Positions 7,803-17,070 of a DNA stretch of 64,000 bases are shown here, piece after piece; position 1 is the stretch's first letter; every line of letters starts with the position of its first letter. The stretch comes from Brachybacterium halotolerans (lineage in GTDB: Bacteria; Actinomycetota; Actinomycetes; Actinomycetales; Dermabacteraceae): assembly GCF_016623465.1 (NCBI RefSeq), contig NZ_JAEDAJ010000013.1, positions 16,784 to 80,783 on the forward strand. Reading direction: 5' to 3'. The position numbers and the translations under genes were made by a program. Below the pieces are notes generated by a model. That model ran no database searches, was not told the DNA's origin, and saw only the letters and a list, made by a program, of their open reading frames with translations.

Positions 7803-9485
7803 TCAGCGACGACGGCGGGTGCCGAACAGCGACCGCGTGATCTCACGGCCGAGCACCGTCCCGGCCGAACGGATGAAGGACTTCACCGCAGGGTTGCCCA
7901 TGAAGCCCTCGTCCTTTGACCCGCCCTGCTTCCCATCCTGCTTCCCGTCATGCTTCCCCGCCTTCGGGGACGTCTCCGCCGACGCCCCCTGTTCCGTGGG
8001 AGCGGTCGGTGCGGGCGCGGTGCTCGCGTCCTGGCCGTCGGCCCCGGCGCCCTGCGCCCCGGCCTGGGCCGCCTGCTCGTCGCGCCTGCCGAGGATCTCG
8101 TAGGCCGATTCGCGGTCGACGACCTCGGTGTAGGGGGCGAGCGGGGAGGCGGCGACGATCTTCTCGAGCTCCTCCTTCGGCGCCGGCTCCATCGAGGACT
8201 CGGGGGCGCGCACCGCGGTGACGGCCACCGGGGTCGGCGCGCCCTCCTCGCTCATCACGGTCACCACGGCCTCACCGGTCTTGAGCGAGGGGATCACCTC
8301 GACGAGGTCGTCATCGCTCGTGGGGAACGTGGAGGCCGTCGCCTTGAGGGCCTTCGCATCGTCCGGCGTGTACGCGCGCAGGGCGTGCTGGACGCGGTTG
8401 CCGAGCTGCGCGAGGACGTCCCCGGGGACGTCCTTCGGGGTCTGGGTGATGAAGATGATGCCCACGCCCTTGGAGCGGATGAGGCGGACGGTCTGCACGA
8501 CCTGCTCGAGGAAGGCCTTCGAGGCGTCCTTGAACAGCAGATGCGCCTCGTCGAAGAAGAACACGAGCTTGGGCTTGTCCGCGTCCCCGACCTCGGGAAG
8601 GTCCTGGTAGAGATCCGCGAGCAGCCACATCATGAACGTCGAGAACAGGGTGGGGCGAGTGGCCACGTCGGGGAGCTCGAGGCAGGAGATGATGCCGGTG
8701 CCGTCGGAGGCGGTGCGCAGCAGGTCCTGGGTGTCGAAGGCGGGCTCGCCGAAGAAGACGTCGGCCCCGGAGTTCTCGAACTCGGTGAGCTCGCGCAGGA
8801 TCACCCCGGCGGTCGCGGCGGAGACGCCGCCGATGCCCTTGAGCTCCTGCTTGCCCTCGTCGTCGGCCGTGAGGAACCGGATGAGCGCGCGCAGGTCCTT
8901 GAGGTCGAGAAGCCCCAGGCCCTTGGTGTCCGCGTAGTGGAAGATGAGCCCGAGCGAGGACTCCTGGGTGTCGTTCAGGCCCAGGGTCTTGGCCATCAGC
9001 ACGGGGCCGAAGTCGCTCACGGTGGTGCGGATGGGGATGCCCGTGCCCTGCCCGCCGAGGGTGAGGATCTCGGAGGTGCCGGCGCGGGAGGTCCACTCCT
9101 GGCCGCGGGCCGCGGCGCGCGCGGTGAGCTTCTCGCTCGGCGTGCCCGGCACCGCGATGCCCGAGAGGTCGCCCTTCATGTCCGCCACGAACACCGGGGT
9201 GCCCGCGGCGGCGATCTGCTCCGCGATGACCTGCAGCGTCTTGGTCTTGCCGGTGCCCGTCGCGCCGGCGATGAGGCCGTGGCGGTTGAGCATGCCCAGC
9301 GCGAGGTTCACGGGCACCTGGGGATCGGGCTCGCCGTCGCGCACGAGGACGCCCAGATGGATCTGCGTGCCCTCGAAGCCGTAGGCGTCGCGCACGGCGG
9401 TGGCCCTCTCGTCGAGAGCGGGAGGCGTCGGGGCCGACGCGGCTGCGGGATCGGGGGCGGGGGTGGTCGCGGACTCGTCGGTCAT
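7803..9485 (-). CDS. HerA-like/DUF853 ATPase (YjgR family)
   Basis: A 560-residue cytosolic ATPase of the FtsK-HerA superfamily. The ATG at 9485 is preceded by GAGGAGG four bases upstream. Walker A is GATGTGKT at 74-81 and Walker B LVFFFDEAH at 307-315. The motifs TPSEKLTARAAARGQEWTSR and FMMWLLADLYQDLPEVG are typical of the DUF853/YjgR group. The C-terminus has a low-complexity stretch (Ala/Gln/Thr, then repeated GKxDGKQ units) before the conserved tail KSFIRSAGTVLGREITRS. The family is related to DNA-pumping HerA helicases, but the cellular role of this branch is unestablished, and no nuclease partner (NurA or Sir2 type) is adjacent. Divergent from the acyltransferase gene, sharing a 62-bp promoter gap. 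Confidence 0.88.
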   Translation of the reverse strand: MTDESATTPAPDPAAASAPTPPALDERATAVRDAYGFEGTQIHLGVLVRDGEPDPQVPVNLALGMLNRHGLIAGATGTGKTKTLQVIAEQIAAAGTPVFVADMKGDLSGIAVPGTPSEKLTARAAARGQEWTSRAGTSEILTLGGQGTGIPIRTTVSDFGPVLMAKTLGLNDTQESSLGLIFHYADTKGLGLLDLKDLRALIRFLTADDEGKQELKGIGGVSAATAGVILRELTEFENSGADVFFGEPAFDTQDLLRTASDGTGIISCLELPDVATRPTLFSTFMMWLLADLYQDLPEVGDADKPKLVFFFDEAHLLFKDASKAFLEQVVQTVRLIRSKGVGIIFITQTPKDVPGDVLAQLGNRVQHALRAYTPDDAKALKATASTFPTSDDDLVEVIPSLKTGEAVVTVMSEEGAPTPVAVTAVRAPESSMEPAPKEELEKIVAASPLAPYTEVVDRESAYEILGRRDEQAAQAGAQGAGADGQDASTAPAPTAPTEQGASAETSPKAGKHDGKQDGKQGGSKDEGFMGNPAVKSFIRSAGTVLGREITRSLFGTRRRR

Positions 9486-9547
9486 GGATCCTCCTCGAAG
9501 GGTCATGATCGCCACGATCGTAGCCGGAGGGCACGTAGGCTTCCTGC

Positions 9548-10582
9548 GTGACCCGCACCGATGCGCTTGCCTCCGTCCCCGGCCGCTCCGAGACCCCTCC
9601 CGTGCGCGGAGCCCTGCCCGATGGATACCTGTCAACGGGAGTCGCCGCGACCGGCGCACTCACCGAGGACGACGTCGCCCGCGCACTCACCGACGACGGC
9701 CGTGACGCCCTGCTCGAGCGCCTGGGAATCACCGACCAGGACCACGAGGAGCTCACGGCGCTGATCCCCCGCGCCCTCGCCGCGCCGGAGCTCCTCGCCG
9801 CGATCACCCGCACCGCGCACCTCCTGCGCGCATCGGCAGGACTCGACGCGCCCGCCGCACCGCTCGCGGACCTCGCCGCGGAGCACAACGCCCTCCAGCA
9901 GCAGATCGCCCCCGGGGAAGGACTCATCGCGATCCTCGCCCTCGTGGTCTCCACGGACACGGTGCGCACCTGGCACGCCCAGCGCCGTCTCTCGGAGGCG
10001 CAGTCCTGGCACGTGCTCTCCGACCTCGGCCAGCAGATGCGCGTGCACCGCGCCAGCAGCCACGGTCGACTGGGCCTGCATCAGGTCCCCTGGACCGCGA
10101 TGAACTGGAGAGGCCGGCTCGTCCACCTCGGGCGACTGCAGTTCGACCTCCACCGCTCGGCGGCCGACGGCCGGTGGATCATCGGCGTGCACATCCCGGC
10201 GACCGGACCTCTGGACCCCGCCGCGGTCGAGGCGAGCTTCGAGGCCGCGAGCGCCTACTTCCCGGAGGCCTATCCCGATCTCGTCGCCGCCGCCCCCGCG
10301 GGCGCCGCCTTCGGCCGCGAGTTCGAGTGCCATTCGTGGCTCATGAACCGGGTGCTCGTGGACTCCCTGGGCGCGGACTCCAACATCGGCGCCTTCGTGG
10401 ACCGCTTCGAGATCCTCGAGAACAGCCGCGACGACGACGGCGCCGCGTTCTTCGTGTTCAGCGCGCGCCCTCCGTACGATCCCGCGGCGCTGCCGCGACG
10501 CAGCCGGCTCGAGCGCGAGGTCGGCGGGCGGCTGGCCGACGGGCGGGGCTGGGAGTCGGGACGCGGGCACCTGGTGCGCTGA
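9548..10582 (+). CDS. Two-domain GNAT-like acyltransferase
   Basis: A 344-residue soluble protein starting at a GTG at 9548. The pattern fits the actinobacterial acyltransferases with an N-acyltransferase N-terminal helical domain and a GNAT-like C-terminal domain. Visible landmarks are LLERLGITDQDHEEL near the N-terminus, the helical SEAQSWHVLSDLGQQMRVH, GRLGLHQVPWTAMNWRGRL, HIPATGPLDPAAVEASF and FECHSWLMN with a conserved Cys-His-Ser-Trp. The substrate is unknown. The gene stands alone, divergent from the HerA-like ATPase and convergent with a TetR gene. Confidence 0.65.
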   Translation: MTRTDALASVPGRSETPPVRGALPDGYLSTGVAATGALTEDDVARALTDDGRDALLERLGITDQDHEELTALIPRALAAPELLAAITRTAHLLRASAGLDAPAAPLADLAAEHNALQQQIAPGEGLIAILALVVSTDTVRTWHAQRRLSEAQSWHVLSDLGQQMRVHRASSHGRLGLHQVPWTAMNWRGRLVHLGRLQFDLHRSAADGRWIIGVHIPATGPLDPAAVEASFEAASAYFPEAYPDLVAAAPAGAAFGREFECHSWLMNRVLVDSLGADSNIGAFVDRFEILENSRDDDGAAFFVFSARPPYDPAALPRRSRLEREVGGRLADGRGWESGRGHLVR

Positions 10583-10598
10583 GCGGCGGCCCGCTCAG
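10579..10598. terminator. Hairpin spanning both stops of a convergent pair
   Basis: CTGAGCGG - CGGC - CCGCTCAG, a perfect 8-bp stem with a tetraloop. It includes the stop codon of the acyltransferase gene on one arm and of the TetR gene on the other. Confidence 0.55.
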
Positions 10599-11341
10599 TT
10601 CGCGATGCGGCGCGTCCCCACCACCTGCGAGACGTGGTCGAACTCCTCGAGGACCGTGGTGCCGCGGGCCATCGACAGCGAGAACGCGCTGCGGGAGACG
10701 GCGAATCCCAGCTGGACCGCGATCACCGCGCGCTCGTAGAGCTGCGGGTCGTCGGCGGCGACGTCCGCGAGGGTCTCCGCGTCCTGGCCGATGAGCTCCT
10801 CGGCCTGCTCCGGGGTGAGCGGGCCGAGGCGCACGCGGCGCTCGAAGGCGGCGATCAGCGCCGACTGCATGTGCATGGTGCGCCCAGCGCTCACCGCGTG
10901 GAGGCTCGGCTCGCGGTGCAGCACGCGCTTCTTCAGCTCGCGCAGGCCGAGGTCCGCGTCGGCCGTGCGGATGATCTGGCGCAGCACCTCGCGCAGCGCC
11001 TGCTCCGGCGTCGCCTCGGGACTGGCCGTCAGCAGGGCGCGCCACGACTCGTCGGGGCCGAGCACCGGCAGCCCCAGCACCGCGGACTCCTTCGAGGCCC
11101 AGTGGTTGAAGAAGGTGCGGGGCGAGACCCCCGCGCGCTCGGCGATCATCTCGACGGTGACGCTGTCCAGCCCGTGCTCGGCGACGAGCTCGAGCGCGGC
11201 GCGGTGCATGTCCGCGCGCGCCTGGCGCTTCTTGCGCTCACGCAGCCCGCATTCGGGGACGAGCTCCGGGCCGCGCTGCGGGTCTCCGGAGGGTGTGGAG
11301 CCGGCGGTGGTGTCCGGCTCGGTGTCTGGCGCGCTGCTCAC
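10595..11341 (-). CDS. TetR family repressor of the adjacent MFS pump
   Basis: A 248-residue regulator starting at a GTG at 11341. After a flexible ~37-residue Pro/Thr-rich leader comes LRERKKRQARADMHRAALEL and the helix-turn-helix TVEMIAERAGVSPRTFFNHW, ending in a YF-K-like NHWASKESAV turn. The C-terminal half is helical and divergent, as expected for ligand binding. The gene is divergent from the DHA2 transporter gene. The space between holds two copies of a perfect palindrome (11373-11402) that is the natural operator. A repressor of both itself and the pump is the obvious model, by inference from arrangement. Confidence 0.9.
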   Translation of the reverse strand: MSSAPDTEPDTTAGSTPSGDPQRGPELVPECGLRERKKRQARADMHRAALELVAEHGLDSVTVEMIAERAGVSPRTFFNHWASKESAVLGLPVLGPDESWRALLTASPEATPEQALREVLRQIIRTADADLGLRELKKRVLHREPSLHAVSAGRTMHMQSALIAAFERRVRLGPLTPEQAEELIGQDAETLADVAADDPQLYERAVIAVQLGFAVSRSAFSLSMARGTTVLEEFDHVSQVVGTRRIAN

Positions 11342-11372
11342 GGAGCGACCGTAGCCCACCTCACGAGAAAAG

Positions 11373-11402
11373 TGCAGTGACTGCAATTGTGCAGTGACTG
11401 CA
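11373..11402. promoter_or_regulatory. Tandem TetR operators
   Basis: Two perfect copies of the palindrome TGCAGTGACTGCA at 11373-11385 and 11390-11402, 17 bp centre to centre. The second begins inside the predicted -35 of the MFS promoter, so binding would block transcription. Confidence 0.85.
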
Positions 11403-11415
11403 ATCGCAGTAGTGT
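11387..11415 (+). promoter_or_regulatory. Predicted promoter of the MFS gene
   Basis: TTGTGC (11387-11392), 17-bp spacer, TAGTGT (11410-11415). It fits a sigma-70-like pattern and overlaps the second operator copy. The start codon is about 100 bp further on. Confidence 0.5.
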
Positions 11416-11513
11416 TGACCGGTCGAAGCTCGATGGAGCGCTCCGGCCACTCCGCGTGCGCGGTTCTGCGCACCCGCCGTCACCGATCGCCCCTTCTGGA
11501 CTCAGGAGAATTC

Positions 11514-13442
11514 TTGACCTCCACCACGTCATCCGCGCCCAGCACGCGCAGCGCGCCCCGCGGCGGAACCGAGCAGGCCTTCACCGGGCTCGACCGGGCC
11601 GGCAAGCTCGTCTTCGCCGGTCTCATGCTCGGCATGCTCGTCGCCTCGCTCTCCCAGACCATCGTCGGCCCGGCGATGCCCCGCATCGTCGCCGAGCTCG
11701 GCGGGCTCGACCACTACAACTGGATCGCGACCGCCGCGATGCTGGTCTCCGCCGTCGCGGTCCCCATCGTCGGCAAGCTCTCCGATCTCTACGGGCGCCG
11801 CTGGTTCTACCTCGCGGGCCTCGCGGTCTTCATGATCGGGTCGATCCTCGCGGGCATGTCCACGAACTTCTGGTTCCTGGTCTTCGCCCGCGCCGTGCAG
11901 GGCCTGGGCATGGGCACGCTGATGCCGCTGTCGCAGACCATCATCGGCGACATCATCCCGCCCCGACAGCGCGGCAAGTACCAGGGCCTGATGGGCGCCG
12001 TGTTCGGCGTCTCCTCGGTGGTCGGCCCGCTCGTCGGCGGCTCGATCACCGACAGCTTCGGCTGGCGCTGGCTGTTCTACCTCACCCTGCCCATCGGCAT
12101 CCTCGCCTTCGTCTTCATCTTCAAGTTCCTGCACCTGGACCACACCGCCAAGAGCGGCAAGGTCGACATGCTGGGCATGATCACGCTGACCCCGGCGCTC
12201 GTGGTGGGTCTGCTCGCGACCACCTGGGGCGGCACCACCTACGAGTGGTCCTCGCCCGTGATCATCGGGATGTACGCGGTCGCGGCCGCACTGCTCGTGG
12301 CCTTCGTGATGATCGAGAACAAGGTCGCCGAGCCGCTGCTGCCGATGCACATGCTGTCCCGCCCGATCATCGCGCTCTCGGTCGCCGCGTCCTTCGCGAT
12401 CGCCGTGGCCATGTTCGGCGCGATCATCTACATCCCCGTCTACGCGCAGGGCGTGCTGGGCGTCTCGGCCACGAACTCCGGCGCGATCCTCATCCCACTG
12501 TCCGTCGCGATGATCCTCACCTCGATCGTCGTCGGCATCCTGATCTCCAAGCTCGGCAACTACAAGATCTTCCTGGTCGCCGGCGGGATCGTGCTGGTGG
12601 TCGGCTACTACCTGCTGCAGAACATGCAGTACGGCGACTCGCAGTGGCACCTCACGCTCGCGATGGTCGTGATCGGCCTGGGTCTGGGCCTGTGCATGCA
12701 GGTCTACACGCTCGTGGTCCAGAACGCCGTGCCGCAGCACGAGCTGGGCGTCGCCACCTCGGCCGTGCAGTTCTTCCGCAACATGGGCTCCACCATCGGC
12801 ACGGCGGTGCTGGGCACCGTGATGAGCGCGCAGATGGCCACCGCCATCCAGGACAAGATCTCCGCGCTGCCGAAGGAGGATCTCGCCAAGCTCGCGCAGA
12901 TGCAGTCCAGCGGCGGCGGCGTCGAGTCCTCGGACCTCGAGAGCTCCGTGCTGGATCCCTCGAAGCTCGAGAAGCTGCCCGACTTCCTCGCCGACGCGAT
13001 CCGCAGCGGCATGGGCGATGCGATGCACGACGTGTTCCTCACCGCGGTGCCCTTCGTGATCGCTGCGCTGCTGCTCTCGCTGTTCATCAAGCAGCTGCCG
13101 CTGCGCGACACCCTCCACGTGGCCGACGAGCCGGGCACCACGACCGGCCAGTTCGCCGCAGTGGGCGGCTCGGGTCCGCTCGCGGAGTCCTCGATCCACG
13201 ACGAGGAGGAGCCGGCGCTCGCGTCCGACGCCTCGTCGGCACCGGGCAGCGAGCCCGCGCCGGGCGCCGAGTCCGCGCAGGCCGCCCCGGCGGCAGGCGA
13301 GCCCACACAGGCCGAGCCCGCGCAGGCCGGATCCGAGCACACCGCCGAGGGGGCGTCCTCGGCCGCCGGGTCCACGCCCGCGCATCACCAGACGCACCGC
13401 GCCGACGGTCCCCCGCAGCACGGTCGTCACGCCGAGCGCTGA
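11514..13442 (+). CDS. DHA2 family (14-TM) multidrug MFS transporter
   Basis: Drug/proton antiporter in the cytoplasmic membrane, 642 residues. The start is a TTG at 11514, supported by AGGAG five bases upstream; in-frame codons further up run through the operators and cannot be coding. The MFS motif A is [11 protein letters not shown], and the antiporter motif C is [12 protein letters not shown] followed by [15 protein letters not shown], placing it in the EmrB/QacA group. About 14 hydrophobic segments are present. A ~120-residue hydrophilic Ala/Pro/Glu/Ser tail ends in a His-rich stretch ([19 protein letters not shown]), unusual for the family. Control by the divergent TetR gene is likely. 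Confidence 0.92.
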   Translation: MTSTTSSAPSTRSAPRGGTEQAFTGLDRAGKLVFAGLMLGMLVASLSQTIVGPAMPRIVAELGGLDHYNWIATAAMLVSAVAVPIVGKLSDLYGRRWFYLAGLAVFMIGSILAGMSTNFWFLVFARAVQGLGMGTLMPLSQTIIGDIIPPRQRGKYQGLMGAVFGVSSVVGPLVGGSITDSFGWRWLFYLTLPIGILAFVFIFKFLHLDHTAKSGKVDMLGMITLTPALVVGLLATTWGGTTYEWSSPVIIGMYAVAAALLVAFVMIENKVAEPLLPMHMLSRPIIALSVAASFAIAVAMFGAIIYIPVYAQGVLGVSATNSGAILIPLSVAMILTSIVVGILISKLGNYKIFLVAGGIVLVVGYYLLQNMQYGDSQWHLTLAMVVIGLGLGLCMQVYTLVVQNAVPQHELGVATSAVQFFRNMGSTIGTAVLGTVMSAQMATAIQDKISALPKEDLAKLAQMQSSGGGVESSDLESSVLDPSKLEKLPDFLADAIRSGMGDAMHDVFLTAVPFVIAALLLSLFIKQLPLRDTLHVADEPGTTTGQFAAVGGSGPLAESSIHDEEEPALASDASSAPGSEPAPGAESAQAAPAAGEPTQAEPAQAGSEHTAEGASSAAGSTPAHHQTHRADGPPQHGRHAER

Positions 13443-13474
13443 TCCCGCCGCAGGCGCCGGCGCGCCGCGCGTCC

Positions 13475-13513
13475 GAGGAGGCCCCGCACCACGAGATGGT
13501 GCGGGGCCTCCTC
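13475..13513 (+). terminator. 16-bp hairpin after the MFS gene
   Basis: GAGGAGGCCCCGCACC (13475-13490), loop ACGAGAT, exact complement at 13498-13513. Strong stem, followed by GCTGTCC rather than a T-run. Confidence 0.7.
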
Positions 13514-13576
13514 GCTGTCCGCTGCCTGCGATCTCCCCCGGGCTCGATCCGGCACGGCACGTGGGACCATGGGCGG

Positions 13577-14704
13577 GTGCAGCTGAGCGACCACGTCCCG
13601 CCCCGTCTCCCGGAGATCCCCGGCCGTCCCCTCGCCTCGCGCGTGCCCATGGAGCCCGACGTCGAACCCGTCGCGGCCCTGCTCGGCGCGGCCCAGGACG
13701 ATGTGGACCTCGAAGCCGCGCCGATCGACCTCGACGACCTGCGCTCACGGATGGTGGGTCTGCGCTCCTGGTCCCGGCGGCAGGTGGTGATCGTGCCGGC
13801 GGACGCCGACGGCACGGCGCGCGCCGATGCCGCGCCGATCGCCTGGATCGCGCTCGAGGACCGGGCACGCGGCCGCACCGACCTGCAGAGCGTGATCGCT
13901 CCGGACGCTCCCGCCCGGGAGGAGCTCAGCGCCGCCCTGATCGCGTGGGCCGTCGAGGTCAGCGGCTCCTTCGCCCGCCATCGCGGCGTCGACTCCACGC
14001 AGCTGAGCATCGACATCGACGAGCGCGACGCCGATCGCGCCGTCCAGCTCGCCGCCGGGGGCCTCGAGAAGGTCCGCACCTGGCTGCACATGCGCCGCGG
14101 CGTGCTCGCCGAGGAGGCCGACTCCCTGCCGGGTCCGCGCCCGGGCGTCCGCGTGCGCCCCGTGCACCTGCACCCCTCGGGACTGCCCGTCGCCCAGGAC
14201 GTGCGCAGCGTGCATCGCATGCTCGAGGAGTCCTTCGCCGACCACTTCAGCTCGTACCGCGAGTCCTTCGCCGAGTTCTCGCAGCGGCTCGTCGAGTCCC
14301 CCGAGGAGGCCGACTGGGACCTCTGGTGGATCGCGGAGATCGACCACGACGGGGACGGCACCTGGCTGCCCGCCGGCGGGCTCGTCGCCTCGATGCGCCG
14401 CGCGCACGAGACCGACCACGGCCGCGTCGGCGAGGGCACCTACCTCGACTACCTGGGGGTGCACCGATCCGCCCGCGGGCACGGCGTCGCCAAGGCGCTG
14501 CTGCGGGCGGCGATCGCCGATGCGGCGCGCCGCGGCCGCGACCACGTGGACCTCGAGGTCGACGCGGACTCCCCCACCAGCGCCGACGGCCTCTACAGGT
14601 CCATGGGCTGGGAGACATTCGAGCGCACGCAGTCCTGGCACCTGGACGTGCCGCCCCACCCCTCGCGGCTCCTGGAACCCGAGACCGAGGACGAGAACGC
14701 CTGA
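13577..14704 (+). CDS. GNAT family N-acetyltransferase (mycothiol-synthase-like layout)
   Basis: A 375-residue protein starting at a GTG at 13577. The C-terminal ~150 residues form a clear GNAT domain: YLDYLGVHRSARGHGVAKAL holds the acetyl-CoA-binding R-x-x-G-x-G/A loop, and ADGLYRSMGWE is the C-terminal motif. The N-terminal half looks like a second, degenerate GNAT fold without that loop. This two-domain layout resembles mycothiol synthase (MshD) and similar actinobacterial proteins, but I see nothing that fixes the substrate. The gene is flanked by strong hairpins on both sides, so it is likely transcribed alone. Confidence 0.75.
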   Translation: MQLSDHVPPRLPEIPGRPLASRVPMEPDVEPVAALLGAAQDDVDLEAAPIDLDDLRSRMVGLRSWSRRQVVIVPADADGTARADAAPIAWIALEDRARGRTDLQSVIAPDAPAREELSAALIAWAVEVSGSFARHRGVDSTQLSIDIDERDADRAVQLAAGGLEKVRTWLHMRRGVLAEEADSLPGPRPGVRVRPVHLHPSGLPVAQDVRSVHRMLEESFADHFSSYRESFAEFSQRLVESPEEADWDLWWIAEIDHDGDGTWLPAGGLVASMRRAHETDHGRVGEGTYLDYLGVHRSARGHGVAKALLRAAIADAARRGRDHVDLEVDADSPTSADGLYRSMGWETFERTQSWHLDVPPHPSRLLEPETEDENA

Positions 14705-14819
14705 CACCTGCCCGACGACGCTCACCCGGGACCTGGCGGCGCGCGCCGCGGGCGCGCCGGGTGCGCAGGGGTGCGCGCCGCGAGGGCGAGCGATCCTGAC
14801 CTCGGGCGGATGACGGCAA

Positions 14820-14875
14820 CGGGCTCCTGGTGAGGAGCCACGGCACATATGCCATGGCTCCTCACCAGGAGCCCG
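14820..14875. terminator. 26-bp near-perfect inverted repeat between GNAT gene and guaA
   Basis: Arms 14820-14845 and 14850-14875 (core CTCCTGGTGAGGAGCC) pair with one C-A mismatch around a 4-nt loop. It lies in the 287-bp gap between convergent genes, whose remainder shows nothing clear. No T-run follows, so the termination role rests on position. Confidence 0.65.
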
Positions 14876-14991
14876 TCCGCGACACGATCGCCGCGTCGTC
14901 CCGCCAACGGCACCGCCTCCCGAGCGTCGTGCAGCCCTCGGGAGCTATGTCGATCCGGCGGAAGGTCCTGCAGGTCAGCCCCGCAGACCCC

Positions 14992-16584
14992 TCACTCCCA
15001 CTCGATCGTGCCCGGCGGCTTGCTGGTGACGTCGAGGGTGACGCGGTTGATCTCCGCGACCTCGTTGGTGATGCGGGTGGAGATGCGGCCCAGCACCTCG
15101 TAGGGCAGCTTGGCCCAGTCCGCGGTCATGGCGTCGTCGCTGGTCACCGGGCGCAGCACGATCGGGTGGCCGTAGGTGCGGCCGTCGCCCTGGACCCCCA
15201 CGGAGCGGACGTCGGCCAGGAGCACCACGGGGCACTGCCAGATCTCGCGGTCGAGCCCGGCCGCGGTCATCTCCTCGCGGGCGATGGCGTCGGCCCGGCG
15301 CAGCACGTCGAGCCGCTCCTTGGTGACCTCGCCGATGATGCGGATGCCCAGGCCGGGGCCGGGGAAGGGCTGACGCCAGACGATCGCGTCCGGGAGGCCC
15401 AGCTCGGAGCCGACGGCCCGCACCTCGTCCTTGAACAGGGCGCGCAGGGGCTCGACGAGCTCGAAGGAGAGATCCTCGGGCAGGCCGCCCACGTTGTGGT
15501 GGCTCTTGATGTTCGCCGCGCCCTCGCCGCCGCCGGACTCGACGACGTCGGGGTAGAGCGTGCCCTGGACCAGGAACGCCTTCGCCTCGGCGTGGCCCGC
15601 CTCGTCGATGACGCCGCGCTCGCGCAGGATGTCCGCCTGGGCGCGCTCGAAGGTGCGGATGAACTCGCGGCCGATGATCTTGCGCTTCTGCTCGGGATCG
15701 GTGACCCCGGCGAGCGCGGAGAGGAACTGCTCCTCGGCGTCGACCACGATGAGCTTCGCGCCGCCGGTTGACTCGCCGAAGGCCTTCTCGATCTGCTCGG
15801 ACTCGTTCAGGCGCATGAGCCCGTGGTCCACGTACACGCAGGTGAGGCGATCCCCGATGGCCTTCTGGACGAGGGCCGCGGCGACCGCGGAGTCCACGCC
15901 GCCCGAGAGCGCGCAGATCGCGGTGCCCTCGCCGATCTGGGCGCGGATCCGCTCGACCTGCTCCTCGATGACGCTGCCGGTGGTCCACTCGGGGGAGATC
16001 CCGGCGCCGCGGTAGAGGAAGTTCTCGAGGACCTCCTGGCCGCGGTCGGAATGGCCGACCTCGGGGTGCCACTGCACGCCGTAGAGGTGCTTCTCGGGGT
16101 GCTCGAAGGCGGCGACCGGGGAGGCAGAGGACGTCGCGACGACGCGGAACCCGGTGGGCGCGGCGGTCACGGAGTCGCCGTGGCTCATCCACACGTTCTG
16201 CTCGGTGTCCTGCTCGCGCAGGAGCTCGCTCGCGGAGTCGACGGCCTCCAGGCGGGTGGCGCCGTACTCGCGCACTCCCGTCGGGGCGACGGTCCCGTCG
16301 AGGGCGGCGGCCATCGACTGGAATCCGTAGCACAGGCCGAGCACGGGCACGCCCGCCTCGAGCAGGGCGGGGTCCAGGCTCGGAGCCCCCTCGGCGTAGA
16401 CCGAGGAGGGCCCGCCGGAGAGGATGATCGCGCGCGGGTCCTTGGCGAGGATGTCCGCGGTGGATGCCGTGTGCGGGACGATCTCGGAGTAGACCTGGGC
16501 CTCGCGGACGCGGCGCGCGATCAGCTGCGCGTACTGGGCGCCGAAGTCGACGACGAGGACGGGTCGGGCGTCGGTATCAGTCAC
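14992..16584 (-). CDS. guaA: GMP synthase (glutamine-hydrolysing)
   Basis: Aminates XMP to GMP with glutamine and ATP. 530 residues from a GTG at 16584. The N-terminal class I glutamine amidotransferase domain has [16 protein letters not shown] and its nucleophile Cys85 in LGLCYGFQ, with the catalytic His in QWHPEVGHS. The ATP-pyrophosphatase domain has the PP-loop [11 protein letters not shown] and FIRTFERAQ. The C-terminal dimerisation domain ends in the invariant KPPGTIEWE. The gene is followed at its 3' end by a large hairpin. On its 5' side is a DUF3817 membrane protein gene, 9 bp away on the same strand. Confidence 0.98.
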   Translation of the reverse strand: MTDTDARPVLVVDFGAQYAQLIARRVREAQVYSEIVPHTASTADILAKDPRAIILSGGPSSVYAEGAPSLDPALLEAGVPVLGLCYGFQSMAAALDGTVAPTGVREYGATRLEAVDSASELLREQDTEQNVWMSHGDSVTAAPTGFRVVATSSASPVAAFEHPEKHLYGVQWHPEVGHSDRGQEVLENFLYRGAGISPEWTTGSVIEEQVERIRAQIGEGTAICALSGGVDSAVAAALVQKAIGDRLTCVYVDHGLMRLNESEQIEKAFGESTGGAKLIVVDAEEQFLSALAGVTDPEQKRKIIGREFIRTFERAQADILRERGVIDEAGHAEAKAFLVQGTLYPDVVESGGGEGAANIKSHHNVGGLPEDLSFELVEPLRALFKDEVRAVGSELGLPDAIVWRQPFPGPGLGIRIIGEVTKERLDVLRRADAIAREEMTAAGLDREIWQCPVVLLADVRSVGVQGDGRTYGHPIVLRPVTSDDAMTADWAKLPYEVLGRISTRITNEVAEINRVTLDVTSKPPGTIEWE

Positions 16585-16593
16585 CGGATCAGT

Positions 16594-17070
16594 CTACTTT
16601 CCGTCGGCGGGGCTCTGCCCCGGGGTGTCCGTGCCATCGGGTGCCGCCGGGCCGGCCGCGCCGGCGCCGTCCTGGCCGTCGATGTCCTGGAGGGTGGGCC
16701 GGCGCCGCAGGTCCTCCTCCATCGAGGAGTGCAGGAACCGCTCCCCGAAGAAGGAGAGCACGGGGATGACGCCGAAGAACATGATGAGCACCATGCGCGG
16801 CAGCTTCCAGCGCATCTTGTTCCACATGTCGAAGCCGAGGATCACGTAGATCATGTAGATGACGCCGTGGATCGGCGACCAGCGGCTACTGATCGTGGAC
16901 CACAGGTCCGAGGTGGAGTTCCACCACGGGTCGCCCCCGTAGACGCCGTAGCGCATGATCATGATCCCCACGAGGATCAGCAGGGCGATGCCCTCCGCGA
17001 TCGCGGCCCAGCGGAAGCGGGCGAAGGATGCGCGGGCGGTCACCTCATCGAGCGGGCGCGGAGTCGGCAC
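16594..17070 (-). CDS. DUF3817 integral membrane protein
   Basis: A 158-residue membrane protein from a GTG at 17070. It has about three hydrophobic helices: AIAEGIALLILVGIMIM, SPIHGVIYMIYVILGF and MVLIMFFGVIPVLSFFGE, in the DUF3817 pattern (RW at the first helix, SPIHG in the second). A hydrophilic Gly/Ala/Asp tail follows. Its start overlaps the 3' end of the SURF1 gene by 26 bp, and guaA follows 9 bp downstream, so the three probably share a transcript. In Actinobacteria such proteins are often annotated only as membrane proteins; function unknown. Confidence 0.8.
   Translation of the reverse strand: MPTPRPLDEVTARASFARFRWAAIAEGIALLILVGIMIMRYGVYGGDPWWNSTSDLWSTISSRWSPIHGVIYMIYVILGFDMWNKMRWKLPRMVLIMFFGVIPVLSFFGERFLHSSMEEDLRRRPTLQDIDGQDGAGAAGPAAPDGTDTPGQSPADGK

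Noticed and set aside
7803..9485. HerA-type antiphage defence module
   Set aside because: The protein is of the DUF853/YjgR branch and has no Sir2, NurA or DUF4297 partner next to it.
11415..11420. TTGACC as -35 of the MFS gene
   Set aside because: No acceptable -10 hexamer lies 16-18 bp downstream; the TTGTGC/TAGTGT pair fits better.
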